Source of the DNA: Caldilinea sp. CFX5
Lineage (GTDB): Bacteria > Chloroflexota > Anaerolineae > Caldilineales > Caldilineaceae
Assembly: GCA_021405325.1 (NCBI GenBank)
Contig: QWII01000001.1
Location: forward strand, 124,001-188,000
Length of the DNA stretch: 64,000 nucleotides
Reading direction: 5' to 3'
In this document: positions 48,263-56,032 of the stretch, piece after piece
Layout: each line of letters starts with the position of its first letter
Numbering within the stretch: position 1 is the stretch's first letter
Notes under the pieces: model-generated
Told to the model about the DNA's origin: nothing
Seen by the model: only the letters and a program-made list of their open reading frames with translations
Databases searched by the model: none
Made by a program: the position numbers and the translations under genes

Positions 48263-48347
48263 TAGGAGTTACGCAGTTGGACAAGACCTGTCAGGTTTGC
48301 GAAACCTGACAGGTCTCTGGTAGCGCCCGTCAACTGCGTAACTCCTA
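48263..48347. repeat. nested palindrome: AGACCTGTCAGG hairpin inside a 17-bp stem
   Basis: The inner stem AGACCTGTCAGGTTT (48284-48298) pairs exactly with 48302-48316. An outer 17-base stem (48263-48279) pairs exactly with 48331-48347. The inner hairpin resembles palindromes I have seen in intergenic DNA of other bacteria, which suggests a REP-like mobile unit inserted into another palindrome. Confidence 0.75.
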
Positions 48348-48373
48348 TAGCTGTAAAACAGTAAACCAACCGA

Positions 48374-48403
48374 TTTTCACCACTTCCCTTCCCATGCTAT
48401 ACT
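48374..48403 (+). promoter_or_regulatory. extended -10 promoter candidate for purM
   Basis: TGC-TATACT at 48395-48403 is an extended -10 element. A weak -35 (TTTTCA, 48374-48379) lies 18 bases upstream. Transcription would start near 48410, so the 33-bp hairpin at 48433 would be part of the purM leader. Confidence 0.5.
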
Positions 48404-48432
48404 CAGCTAAGGCGTTTTCAAAAAGTAAAATA

Positions 48433-48505
48433 GCCATCCATAGGGGCATTCCCTTGCGGGCGGCCCAGATTAGGCCGCCCGCAAGGGAATGCCCCTATGG
48501 ATGGC
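48433..48505. repeat. perfect 33-bp inverted repeat in the purM leader region
   Basis: Bases 48433-48465 pair exactly with 48473-48505 around a seven-base loop. The right arm ends 46 bases before the purM ATG. It is the longest perfect stem found in the window. Confidence 0.8.
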
Positions 48506-48551
48506 TTTGAATGTGCCTAAGAGAACAAGCGTAGCGAAAGATAGGGCAGCG

Positions 48552-49580
48552 ATGAGTAACGTAACTTATAAAGCCGCCGGGGTCGATATTGACGCCGGCC
48601 AACAGGCGGTTGAATTGATGAAGCGTGCAGTGCGGAGCACCTTTACCGCCAATGTGCTGGCTGATGTAGGCGCCTTTGGCGGTCTTTACGCATTGACGGC
48701 GTTGCCGCCACAGCCGGTGCTGGTGGCCTCCACCGATGGTGTCGGCACCAAGGTTAAGCTGGCGGCGCAACTGGGTCGGTGGGAAGGCATCGGTCATGAT
48801 ATTGTCAACCATTGTGTCAACGACATTTTGGTGCAAAATGCGCGCCCGCTCTTTTTTCTCGATTATGTGGCAACCAGCAAGTTGATTCCCACCGCCGTGG
48901 CAAGTGTGGTCACCGGCATTGCCGACGCGTGCCGGGCGGTCGGTTGTGCGCTCATCGGCGGTGAGACGGCGGAGATGCCGGGAGTCTATACAGAGGGCGC
49001 TTTTGACCTGGCCGGCACCGTGGTGGGCTTGGTGGATCGCAGCCAATTGTTGCCGCAACCGCAAGCCATGCAGGCCGGCGATTGTCTATTTGGCTTGCCC
49101 AGCAGCGGCCCCCACACCAACGGCTATTCCCTGATCCGCCAACTGATAGCGAACCGTGATTTGAACGAACCGTTGGCGGATGGACAAACGCTGGCGGATG
49201 CCCTGCTGACGCCCCATCGCTGTTATCTACCGGCGATCAACACAGTACAAGCAGCGCACATTGATCTATTGGGCATGGCGCACATTACCGGTGGCGGCTT
49301 TATTGAGAATCTGCCGCGCGTCTTGCCGGCCCATCTGCAAGGGGTCATTTACCTTGAGCGCTGGCCGCGCCCCCCCCTCTTTCAGCAATTACAACGCTGG
49401 GGCAAGCTAGCGCATGCAGAGTTGTTTCGGGTCTTTAACATGGGGATCGGCATGATTTTGATTGTGCCGGCGACGGCGGCCACTACCCTTCAGGCCACCT
49501 TACCGGAAGCGCTGCCCATCGGCCATCTGGCGCCACGCACAGCGGCGCAACCGGCGGTGCAGTTGGTTGAGGCAGCCTAA
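48552..49580 (+). CDS. purM: phosphoribosylformylglycinamidine cyclo-ligase (AIR synthetase)
   Basis: Fifth step of purine synthesis: ATP-dependent ring closure of FGAM to AIR. 342 residues, the usual length. TYKAAGVDIDAGQQAVELMK is the family start, ASTDGVGTKVKLA and HDIVNHCVNDILVQNARPLF the ATP site, ALIGGETAEMPGVY and SSGPHTNGYSLIR later hallmarks, and AHITGGGFIENLPR the C-terminal signature. The start at 48552 matches the family; an earlier frame opening at 48489 falls in a hairpin. purN follows 99 bases on, while the other pur genes are not in this window. Confidence 0.95.
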   Translation: MSNVTYKAAGVDIDAGQQAVELMKRAVRSTFTANVLADVGAFGGLYALTALPPQPVLVASTDGVGTKVKLAAQLGRWEGIGHDIVNHCVNDILVQNARPLFFLDYVATSKLIPTAVASVVTGIADACRAVGCALIGGETAEMPGVYTEGAFDLAGTVVGLVDRSQLLPQPQAMQAGDCLFGLPSSGPHTNGYSLIRQLIANRDLNEPLADGQTLADALLTPHRCYLPAINTVQAAHIDLLGMAHITGGGFIENLPRVLPAHLQGVIYLERWPRPPLFQQLQRWGKLAHAELFRVFNMGIGMILIVPATAATTLQATLPEALPIGHLAPRTAAQPAVQLVEAA

Positions 49581-49595
49581 ATTTTACGCCCACCC

Positions 49596-49639
49596 GCTCG
49601 TAGCCGCGCCTAAAAGGCAACCGGTGACCGGCTACGAGC
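49596..49639. terminator. hairpin between purM and purN
   Basis: GCTCGTAGCCG (49596-49606) pairs exactly with 49629-49639. No T tract. It may set the purM:purN mRNA ratio. Confidence 0.5.
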
Positions 49640-49679
49640 AGATTTGAGCGTTACAAAGTGACATGAGTTGAGCAACCCT

Positions 49680-50282
49680 ATGCCTACACGACTCGCCGTT
49701 CTCATTTCCGGCAACGGCTCTAACCTACAAGCTATCATTGATGCCATTCGCCAGCGCATTCTCCATGCAGAGATTGTGGTGGTGGTTTCCAACCGCAAAG
49801 AAGCCTATGGCCTGCAGCGAGCGGCCAAAGCGGGCATTCCCACCCTCTATCACCCGCTCAAACCTTTCCGCGAAGCCGGCAAGGAGCGCACCGACTATGA
49901 CGCCGCCCTGGCGGCTCTGCTGGCGCCCTACAAACCCGATTGGGTCGTGCTGGCCGGTTGGATGCACATTTTGAGTAACGCCTTCCTCCAACGCTTCCCC
50001 TACCGCGTCATCAACCTGCACCCTGCCCTACCTGGTCAATTTCCCGGCACGCAGGCGATCCAGCGCGCCTACGAAGCCTTTCAAGCCGGCGCCATTAAGA
50101 AAACCGGCGTCATGGTGCATCTCGTGCCCGATGAAGGCGTCGATAGCGGCCCCATTCTCGCCACTCGTGATGTCCTCATCTATCGCACCGACGCCCTGGA
50201 AAATCTGGAACAACGCATCCACCAGACGGAGCATCAGGTTCTAATCGAAGCGTTGCTGCGGGTGATTGAAGGGGATAGGTAG
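49680..50282 (+). CDS. purN: phosphoribosylglycinamide formyltransferase (GAR transformylase)
   Basis: Third step of purine synthesis, adding a formyl group from 10-formyl-THF to GAR. 200 residues. RLAVLISGNGSNLQAIIDAI forms the phosphate-binding loop, INLHPALPGQFPG carries the catalytic Asn and His, and TGVMVHLVPDEGVDSGPIL the catalytic Asp. ATG at 49680 is preferred over a TTG at 49668. The TAG stop lies inside an octamer repeat element. Confidence 0.94.
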   Translation: MPTRLAVLISGNGSNLQAIIDAIRQRILHAEIVVVVSNRKEAYGLQRAAKAGIPTLYHPLKPFREAGKERTDYDAALAALLAPYKPDWVVLAGWMHILSNAFLQRFPYRVINLHPALPGQFPGTQAIQRAYEAFQAGAIKKTGVMVHLVPDEGVDSGPILATRDVLIYRTDALENLEQRIHQTEHQVLIEALLRVIEGDR

Positions 50283-50345
50283 ACAGGTACACAGGTACAC
50301 AGGGAAATAGGACCTATCTACCTGTCTACCTATCTACCTGTCTCA
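50274..50345. repeat. inverted pair of octamer repeats (element C)
   Basis: Left arm of GTAGACAG/GTACACAG units, right arm of TACCTGTC/TACCTATC units, loop around 50303-50315. It fills the whole gap between purN (+) and the diguanylate cyclase (-). The purN stop codon (TAG, 50280-50282) is part of the first unit, and the cyclase stop lies five bases from the other end. Confidence 0.85.
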
Positions 50346-50349
50346 CCCT

Positions 50350-52422
50350 TCACGACCACTGCTTGCGGCTCAACACGAAATTCCCCCACCATTGGCGGGT
50401 TTGGCCGACGAGGCGTTCTTGGGAAAAGTACATGATGTAGATCGGCAGCGCCGAGAGGATCATGCCACGCAAGCCGAACATGGTGTGCACAATGGCAAAG
50501 CAGAGGCCAATCAGGGCCAGGAGCAGGTAGTGCCAGGGGAGATCCTGATAGCGCTCGCGCCAGACTTCGCTAAAATTTTTGCCGCTCACGGATATATCGG
50601 CCAAGGCGGTCAGACCAACCGTGGTAAAGCCGAAACAAAGGCCCACAATAATAAAGGGTGGGCCAAAGAGCAAGGCATAGTTCACCTGTAACGGCAGGGC
50701 GAGGAGGGTTGTGAGCAAGGCCGGCGTCACACAGGCGATGACATCGGTTGCCCACTGGTACAAGACGCCGCTATGCAAGCGTTCGCGCCAGGAGCGCTCC
50801 CGTTGGGCCAGGATGGTGGCCAGCGCAATGGCGGCGCTGACCAATGCCACCCCAGGCAGGCGGGTGACGAGGGCCGCCGTAAAGAGAATAGCCGAAGCCA
50901 CAGAGAGCCGTTCTAGCGAAAAGAGGCGTACACAAAGGTATTGGGTCACGCCGGCCAGTACTAGTAAGCCAATAATCGTACTCCACTCAATGGGCGGTTG
51001 CCAGACCACTCCCCAACCCACAAGGCAAAGGGCGATGCTGCACACGATTACCTGGACGGTTAGCGGTGAGAAGAAAGGCAAAAGCGGTGAAAGGGACAGG
51101 ATGGGCGGGGCAAACTCGGTGTCACGCTCATCAATCGGTAGGGATCGTTTCACCAGCAAGCCGGGCGCGGCGCCCGGCTGACGCGCCTCTTGTCCGGTGG
51201 AAGCCACCTTCTCTTCTTCTTTGATCCGGTAAAAGAGATCACTGGCCGTGACAATACGGTTGCGCCCCTCCATTTTTGCCTGATAGACCGCCACGTCCGC
51301 TTGATGAATCAGATCTGTCACCGTCGTTGCGTCATGAGGATAGGAAGCCACCCCCAGTGACATCGTGGTTTTGATCGGCGCTTGACTGGTCGGCACCTCG
51401 AACCAGCTCTCCTCAATTGCTACGCGAATCCGCTCGGCGACCGCGTAGGCTTCCTCTTGATCAATGTCAGGTAACAAAACCGCAAACTCTTCGCCGCCAA
51501 ACCGGGCTACCGCATCTTCATGTCGCACGGATCGTTGAATGATCCGACTGACACCGACTAGCACCAGATCGCCGGCCAGATGACCATAGTTGTTGTTAAT
51601 TCGCCGGAGGAAATCGAGATCGGCCATAATGACGGCAAACGAACGTTGGGTTTGCTTGGCGCGCGCCAAGGCGTCGGCCACCAAACGGTTAAAGTAGCGG
51701 ATGTTGAGCAAGCCGGTTTTGCTGTCGGTCTGCGCTTCATGTTTCAATTTTGGTAAGAGCAGCGCTTTTTGGATCAGCACCAACACCCCAAACATGGGCA
51801 GGATCATCACCGGATTGACAAACCAGAGGACAGCGACCACATAGCCGAGATAGGCCATGACAAATTCCGCCCACAAGTTGTCAGCCATCCATAAGCCGGA
51901 GTCACGCCAGGTGGTCTCGTTGATCAAGACATCCGCCAGACGGAAGAGCGTATGATTCCCCATGACATAGACCGAGGCCGCCACCAGCGCCGCAAAGACT
52001 TGACCGATCTCCACCATTTCGTTCAAATGATTATTGAGCGCAAAGTATAACCATTGGGCGCTGCAACCGACCAAAATCTGGATGGCGACACTCAGGAGCA
52101 AATCGTGCTGGGTGCTAATGGCGTAACGTTCTTCACGATTGGTGCGCAACAGCGCCAACCAGAGCGGGATGGCAAAGAGAGGTAGCAGCAGAAAGGGCGG
52201 CAAGAGCAACACAGCCGCAAAAAAGAAGACGCTGTGCGGGTAATAGATGCGGCCATCATGAAAGCGAACCTCAAAAAATTGCGAAACAGTGGCCATGGAG
52301 AGCAGAACGAACAAGCTTGCCAGTTGCGTACTGGTAGGCATTGTCAAGGGGTTGCTGTTGAGTAGTAACAACAAAGCAAGCAGTATCAAACTACCGATAT
52401 AAATCTGACCACGAAATTTCAT
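50350..52422 (-). CDS. diguanylate cyclase with membrane domains on both sides of GGDEF
   Basis: Makes cyclic di-GMP from two GTP. 690 residues. An N-terminal membrane domain (about 5-225, six or more segments) is followed by a full GGDEF domain (about 230-395) with VIMADLDFLRRINNNYGHLA and the active-site RFGGEEFAVLLP. A linker (400-445) leads to a second membrane domain (450-670). The second domain looks like a divergent repeat of the first: compare VSQFFEVRF with VTQYLCVRL at matching places. GGDEF in the middle rather than at the end is unusual. The ATG at 52422 is chosen; a GTG seven codons earlier is possible. A promoter lies at 52473-52500. Confidence 0.85.
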   Translation of the reverse strand: MKFRGQIYIGSLILLALLLLLNSNPLTMPTSTQLASLFVLLSMATVSQFFEVRFHDGRIYYPHSVFFFAAVLLLPPFLLLPLFAIPLWLALLRTNREERYAISTQHDLLLSVAIQILVGCSAQWLYFALNNHLNEMVEIGQVFAALVAASVYVMGNHTLFRLADVLINETTWRDSGLWMADNLWAEFVMAYLGYVVAVLWFVNPVMILPMFGVLVLIQKALLLPKLKHEAQTDSKTGLLNIRYFNRLVADALARAKQTQRSFAVIMADLDFLRRINNNYGHLAGDLVLVGVSRIIQRSVRHEDAVARFGGEEFAVLLPDIDQEEAYAVAERIRVAIEESWFEVPTSQAPIKTTMSLGVASYPHDATTVTDLIHQADVAVYQAKMEGRNRIVTASDLFYRIKEEEKVASTGQEARQPGAAPGLLVKRSLPIDERDTEFAPPILSLSPLLPFFSPLTVQVIVCSIALCLVGWGVVWQPPIEWSTIIGLLVLAGVTQYLCVRLFSLERLSVASAILFTAALVTRLPGVALVSAAIALATILAQRERSWRERLHSGVLYQWATDVIACVTPALLTTLLALPLQVNYALLFGPPFIIVGLCFGFTTVGLTALADISVSGKNFSEVWRERYQDLPWHYLLLALIGLCFAIVHTMFGLRGMILSALPIYIMYFSQERLVGQTRQWWGNFVLSRKQWS

Positions 52423-52472
52423 TTTGTTGTCTTCTATGTACACTCGTCACTAACGAAAATTTCATAGTTAAT

Positions 52473-52500
52473 ATTGTAACATTTGTTCACCCTACGTCAA
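52473..52500 (-). promoter_or_regulatory. sigma70-type promoter for the diguanylate cyclase
   Basis: Minus strand: -35 TTGACG (52495-52500), 16-base spacer, -10 TACAAT (52473-52478). Expected start near 52466, a leader of about 44 bases. The rest of the gap to 52670 shows no other feature. Confidence 0.6.
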
Positions 52501-52670
52501 GAAAGGTGGAATTTCGGTTTGATAACAAAACATTCAATTATTGCTATATCATTTTCCAGGCAGGAAGAGAAATCTTTGAAGACATAGGGGGAGGAGTTAG
52601 CGATTAGCTTACGCACTGATCAGCACAAGCAATGGAAAAGGAGATGCTTTTATCAAGGGGAAGCTTTATG

Positions 52671-52728
52671 AACGGGTTGGTTGCCCACTGACGCTTCCAT
52701 CGGCTAAGCAAGCAACCAACGAGCCGTT
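52671..52728 (-). terminator. hairpin after the TP-rich anchored protein gene
   Basis: AACGG/GTTGGTTGC (52671-52684) pairs with GCAACCAAC/CCGTT (52712-52728) with a three-base bulge. It starts seven bases past the stop of the minus-strand gene. No U tract is seen. Confidence 0.5.
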
Positions 52729-52734
52729 ATCAAC

Positions 52735-53844
52735 TCAATAGCGGCGCCGCAACCACCAGAGGGAACCGGCGCACAGACCGGCGCCGCCAAAGCTCAACAG
52801 GCTCAACAGGAGTAAACCAGTCGGGTAGAAGCGGCTAGCGGTGTTTTCAAATTGCTGCTGCCAGATCGTTGTCTTCAGCCCAATTGCACTCAACGCCAGC
52901 CCATCGGTTGGCGGGGCGGCGACGGTTGTCGGCCAGGGCGTCCATGTCGCCGTCGGCGTTGGGGAAGGGGTTGCCGTGGGTGTTGGCGTCAACGTGGGTG
53001 TCGGCGTCACGGTTGGGGTCGGTGTCGCCGTGGGCAGCGGGGTTGCCGTGGGGGTCGGCGGCACGGGCGTGGGCTGGACCACAGCGGCGGCGCGCGCGGC
53101 CGCTTCGGCGGCAACCGGGGCCGCAGGTGGCGGCTCGGTTGGCGCCGCTTCTTTGGCAACCGGCGCGGCGGCTGCCGGCGCATTCTCGTCAGGATACAGC
53201 GCGATGGCATCCACGTAAATCAGATTGTCCCCGGTGCTGTAGGGGTGATCAGTGACAAAGAAGACGGTGACAGTCCCATTGACGGCCCGCGCCAGCACAT
53301 CAATATTCGGCCCCTGCCCCGGCGGATAGTTCAACATGCGCCCTTCGCCGACATGCGTTGGCCCCCAAATCACATTGGGGCTATTGGGATCGGCGCCGCC
53401 GGTTGGGTCAATGCCTAATTGGCGGACAAAGGCATCGGGGGCATTGGGCGCGCCCCAGCCAATGCTGGCGCGGTAGCCGGCGCCCGGCGTGACATTGACT
53501 TGGGTAAAGATCCCCGCCTTAAAGGTGCCGCCATTGCTCCAGATGCGCAACGTGCCACTGCCAAAGTACGAATGGGGATCGTTCATAAAAGCCGGCTCCC
53601 CATAGATGACAAATTCTGTCCAACCATCGGGAATTTGGCGGGGCGGCTCACCATGGAACGAATCCATGTCACAGACCGGCTGTGGAATGAGATTTGGCGG
53701 GTTGCACGGCTCCGAAGCTTGGACCGGCGTCGCCAACAACCAGGTGATCCCCAGCCAAAGCAGGCCAAAGCCGAGCAATCGGTAGGTGAGCTTGTAGGTG
53801 AGCGAGGCTTGGACGGGGCTGGATTGGATTGCATGTGACGCCAA
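52735..53844 (-). CDS. exported, C-terminally anchored Pro/Thr-rich surface protein
   Basis: 369 residues. A signal peptide at about 20-43 (LLGFGLLWLGITWLLATPVQAS), then a beta-rich domain of about 170 residues (GTLRIWSNGGTFKAGIFTQV and NLIYVDAIALYP) resembling carbohydrate-binding folds. A long Pro/Thr/Ala stalk (TPTATPLPTATPTPT type) leads to a C-terminal hydrophobic segment with WWLRRRY at the end, a membrane anchor or sorting-like tail. The start is TTG with AAGGAAAG in front; no ATG precedes the signal peptide. Probably displayed on the cell surface. Confidence 0.7.
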   Translation of the reverse strand: MASHAIQSSPVQASLTYKLTYRLLGFGLLWLGITWLLATPVQASEPCNPPNLIPQPVCDMDSFHGEPPRQIPDGWTEFVIYGEPAFMNDPHSYFGSGTLRIWSNGGTFKAGIFTQVNVTPGAGYRASIGWGAPNAPDAFVRQLGIDPTGGADPNSPNVIWGPTHVGEGRMLNYPPGQGPNIDVLARAVNGTVTVFFVTDHPYSTGDNLIYVDAIALYPDENAPAAAAPVAKEAAPTEPPPAAPVAAEAAARAAAVVQPTPVPPTPTATPLPTATPTPTVTPTPTLTPTPTATPSPTPTATWTPWPTTVAAPPTDGLALSAIGLKTTIWQQQFENTASRFYPTGLLLLSLLSFGGAGLCAGSLWWLRRRY

Positions 53845-53938
53845 TGAAACTTTCCTTTTTTAGCAAAGACTCAGTCTGACTTAATCCACGGTTAATTTTT
53901 CTGTTTTATCCTATGGATGCGCTGTTGTGTGAAGACAA

Positions 53939-54090
53939 TTGACCCTTCTCACTTGGCTTCACAAAATGGGGTGGTCGATGCCAACTGGCGCCGAGTGCTC
54001 CTCTGTCGCCCGATAGATGTCACTCTTCTCACCTTTTGGCAAACCGCCTACTTAACCCAGTGTGATGCGCCCCATCACACTGGGTTTTTT
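53939..54090 (+). ncRNA. candidate small RNA with own promoter and terminator
   Basis: Between two minus-strand genes the + strand shows -35 TTGACC (53939-53944), a 17-base spacer and -10 CAAAAT (53962-53967), and then a strong intrinsic terminator at 54054-54090. The transcript would be about 115 bases (from about 53974), without a convincing ORF. The terminator is convincing, the promoter moderate. The function is unknown. Confidence 0.4.
54054..54090 (+). terminator. intrinsic terminator without an obvious upstream gene
   Basis: AACCCAGTGTGATG (54054-54067) pairs exactly with 54073-54086 around CGCCC and runs into six T (54085-54090). It faces the + strand although both neighbouring genes are on the minus strand. 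Confidence 0.75.
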
Positions 54091-54100
54091 ATTACACCCG

Positions 54101-54155
54101 GTAGTAAAAACTTTAGTCTTTGGGCAAGCGCAAGGAAGACTAAAGTCTTTACTAC
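54101..54155. repeat. 20-bp inverted repeat with GACTTTAGTCTT core
   Basis: Bases 54101-54120 pair with 54136-54155 with one mismatch. It stands 18 bases beyond the end of the minus-strand prsW gene and may form its 3' end. Confidence 0.7.
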
Positions 54156-54172
54156 GATTCCGCCACAGGAAA

Positions 54173-55147
54173 TTATAGGGCGGGCGGCGCTGCCAACTGG
54201 TGGCGAATTTGCGCCACTTCCTGCAAAATGGTCAGCGCTTCGCCGGGATCGGCATAGCGTAAACGCGCCTTCCGTAGCGCCAACTCAACATAGAGATGCA
54301 TCCGATGGGCGCGACTTTGGGCCGCCGTCCCGCGCTTCCGCAATGGGTTGCGCCAACGGGTGGTCAACTGCGTATACTCTTCGGCAGAGAGAACGGTTCC
54401 CACTTCTTCGGCCAATTCACTGCGAATACAGTTGCGCTCATGTTGCCAGGCGAGAACCATAGCCAGCAACAGCAAGCCAACCCCGGCCATCGCCACCACC
54501 AGGCTTAAGCCCAGGCCGGTAATATCGATGGCAGCCAGTGTGGCGCCGAGATTGTGCAGGCTATGGGTGATCATGGCCAGCAGCAACCCCGACAAAATCC
54601 AGGCTACTTTGGCCATTGGCGACCGAAAGACGCGCGCCAGACCAAAACCGACCCCGGTCAACCCGGTGTAGAAGGCATGGTTCAAGCCAAAGAGGACAGC
54701 CCGCAACAAGATCACCACGGTCAGTTGCACAAAACCGCCTTCATCATAAGCGCCGACAAAGTAGAAGAAGTTTTCGGTCATGGCAAAGCCAAAGCCGATC
54801 AAGGCGCCGTAGACAATGCCATCCAAGACGCCGTCGAACTCACGGCGGATGATGAGGAAGATCAGCAGCAGCGCAAAGCCTTTGGCCAGTTCCTCGACAA
54901 CCGGCGCGATCACCGCCCCTTCAATGATCGAGCCGGTGATACTATCCGGCGCATCGATCCAGGGCCACCCCAGCACTAATTCGCCAAAGAGGCTGACAAT
55001 CACAGCCGGCACAGCGCCCCAGACAAAGGCGACCACGGCCAGCCAGATCGGTTCCCGTTCATAGCGATCCGCCCAATAGAAGAGCAACACATACAGAATG
55101 GTCGGAAGGATAGCGGCAGCCAAACTTAACAGCAGGGCGCTCATCAT
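54173..55147 (-). CDS. prsW: PrsW family intramembrane metalloprotease
   Basis: 324 residues. PrsW proteases cut membrane proteins such as anti-sigma factors within the bilayer. Seven to eight hydrophobic segments. The metal and catalytic motifs are present: APVVEELAKGF with Glu85-Glu86, GFAMTENFFYF with the second conserved Glu, and LNHAFYTGLTGVGFG and MITHSLHN with the conserved histidines. A cytoplasmic tail of about 100 residues at the C-terminus is extra. No anti-sigma factor gene is adjacent, so the substrate is unknown. Confidence 0.88.
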   Translation of the reverse strand: MMSALLLSLAAAILPTILYVLLFYWADRYEREPIWLAVVAFVWGAVPAVIVSLFGELVLGWPWIDAPDSITGSIIEGAVIAPVVEELAKGFALLLIFLIIRREFDGVLDGIVYGALIGFGFAMTENFFYFVGAYDEGGFVQLTVVILLRAVLFGLNHAFYTGLTGVGFGLARVFRSPMAKVAWILSGLLLAMITHSLHNLGATLAAIDITGLGLSLVVAMAGVGLLLLAMVLAWQHERNCIRSELAEEVGTVLSAEEYTQLTTRWRNPLRKRGTAAQSRAHRMHLYVELALRKARLRYADPGEALTILQEVAQIRHQLAAPPAL

Positions 55148-55257
55148 TGGGAAAGTGTCCTATCGAACAATTAATGAAAAATTGAAAATGCATAATTGTT
55201 AATGACGCTTGGGCCAGAACTTAACAATTAACGATTCTTCGTTGACAATTAATTATT
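55148..55257. other. AT-rich gap with inverted AATTGTTAA/TTAACAATT
   Basis: ATAATTGTTAA near 55191-55201 is complementary to TTAACAATTA near 55223-55232, and related AATTAAT copies lie on both sides. It separates the PHP gene from prsW. It might be a terminator of the first or a promoter region of the second; neither is decisive. Confidence 0.4.
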
Positions 55258-55947
55258 TCATAATGGTTGGGAAACAGGCGGCAAGGAGACTGGCGCAATC
55301 CGTTTGCGCCACTTGGCGTAGGTGCTGGCAAAATGGGGCCAGAAGGGGCTGACGGCGCCACCCACCTTGGCTTGCGCCAGCGCCGCCAAAAAGCTGGCGG
55401 CGTTATCGGCAAAGGGCGGCATTTCCAGATAACTATTGCCCAATTCCGCCGTGGTGTGGGCATCACTGCCGGCGGTCATCAATTTGCCATGTTTGCGCGC
55501 CAGCGCCGCTGCCGCGTCATTGTCGCGCGCCAGCACACAGCGTGCATTCATCACCTCCAACGCATCTACCAGATCGATGACCGTCAACACGTTGGTTAAA
55601 CCCATGGCCGGGCGGCGCACCGAGTCGAGCGGGTGGGGAATACTGATCGCCGCCCCCTGATCGCGCAGACGAGCAATGGTTTCCTTGGGCGAAAGACCGC
55701 GCGGCACTTCTTCGGTCAGGAAGTAGGCAATGATCTCACCGTGGGTGGTCATAATCTCCTCGCCCACAATGACCAGATCGGGCGCCAGCGCTTTGGCAAC
55801 CAAGGCGCCATCGAGCCGGTTATGCTCTGTCACCGCCACCTTCTGCAATCCAATCTGCCGCGCCCGTTCCAACAACTGCGCCGTTCGTGTCAAGCAATCC
55901 TTACTATAGATGGTATGGGTATGGAGATCCACTTTCCAGGTTGTCAT
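55258..55947 (-). CDS. PHP-domain phosphoesterase
   Basis: 229 residues. The PHP metal site is seen in VDLHTHTIYSKDCLT (residues 6-20), VAVTEHNRLDGA (about 38-49), GEEIMTTHGE (about 62-71), SIPHPLD (about 97) and GSDAHTTAELG near residue 160. Stand-alone PHP proteins hydrolyse small phosphate esters such as histidinol phosphate or nucleoside 3',5'-bisphosphates; which one applies is unknown. No ribosome site is visible; an octamer repeat element lies 23 bases upstream of its ATG. Confidence 0.85.
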   Translation of the reverse strand: MTTWKVDLHTHTIYSKDCLTRTAQLLERARQIGLQKVAVTEHNRLDGALVAKALAPDLVIVGEEIMTTHGEIIAYFLTEEVPRGLSPKETIARLRDQGAAISIPHPLDSVRRPAMGLTNVLTVIDLVDALEVMNARCVLARDNDAAAALARKHGKLMTAGSDAHTTAELGNSYLEMPPFADNAASFLAALAQAKVGGAVSPFWPHFASTYAKWRKRIAPVSLPPVSQPL

Positions 55948-55969
55948 GCGTCACTCATTCTGAATATGG

Positions 55970-56032
55970 GTAGATAGGTAGACAGGTAGATAGGTTCTAT
56001 TCCCTGTGTACCTGTCTACCTATCTACCTACT
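55970..56032. repeat. inverted pair of octamer repeats (element D)
   Basis: GTAGATAG-GTAGACAG-GTAGATAG on the left, and CTGTCTAC-CTATCTAC-CTAC on the right, loop around 55995-56008. The TAG stop codon of the next gene on the minus strand (56028-56030) is the first base triplet group of the right arm. Confidence 0.85.

Noticed and set aside
47924..48265. 113-residue + strand frame in the long gap
   Set aside because: No ribosome site, ends in low-complexity Phe/Leu caused by the T-rich repeats.
53917..54462. 181-residue + strand frame over the small RNA candidate and the prsW end
   Set aside because: It runs through the strong terminator hairpin and is antisense to PrsW; composition is not coding-like.
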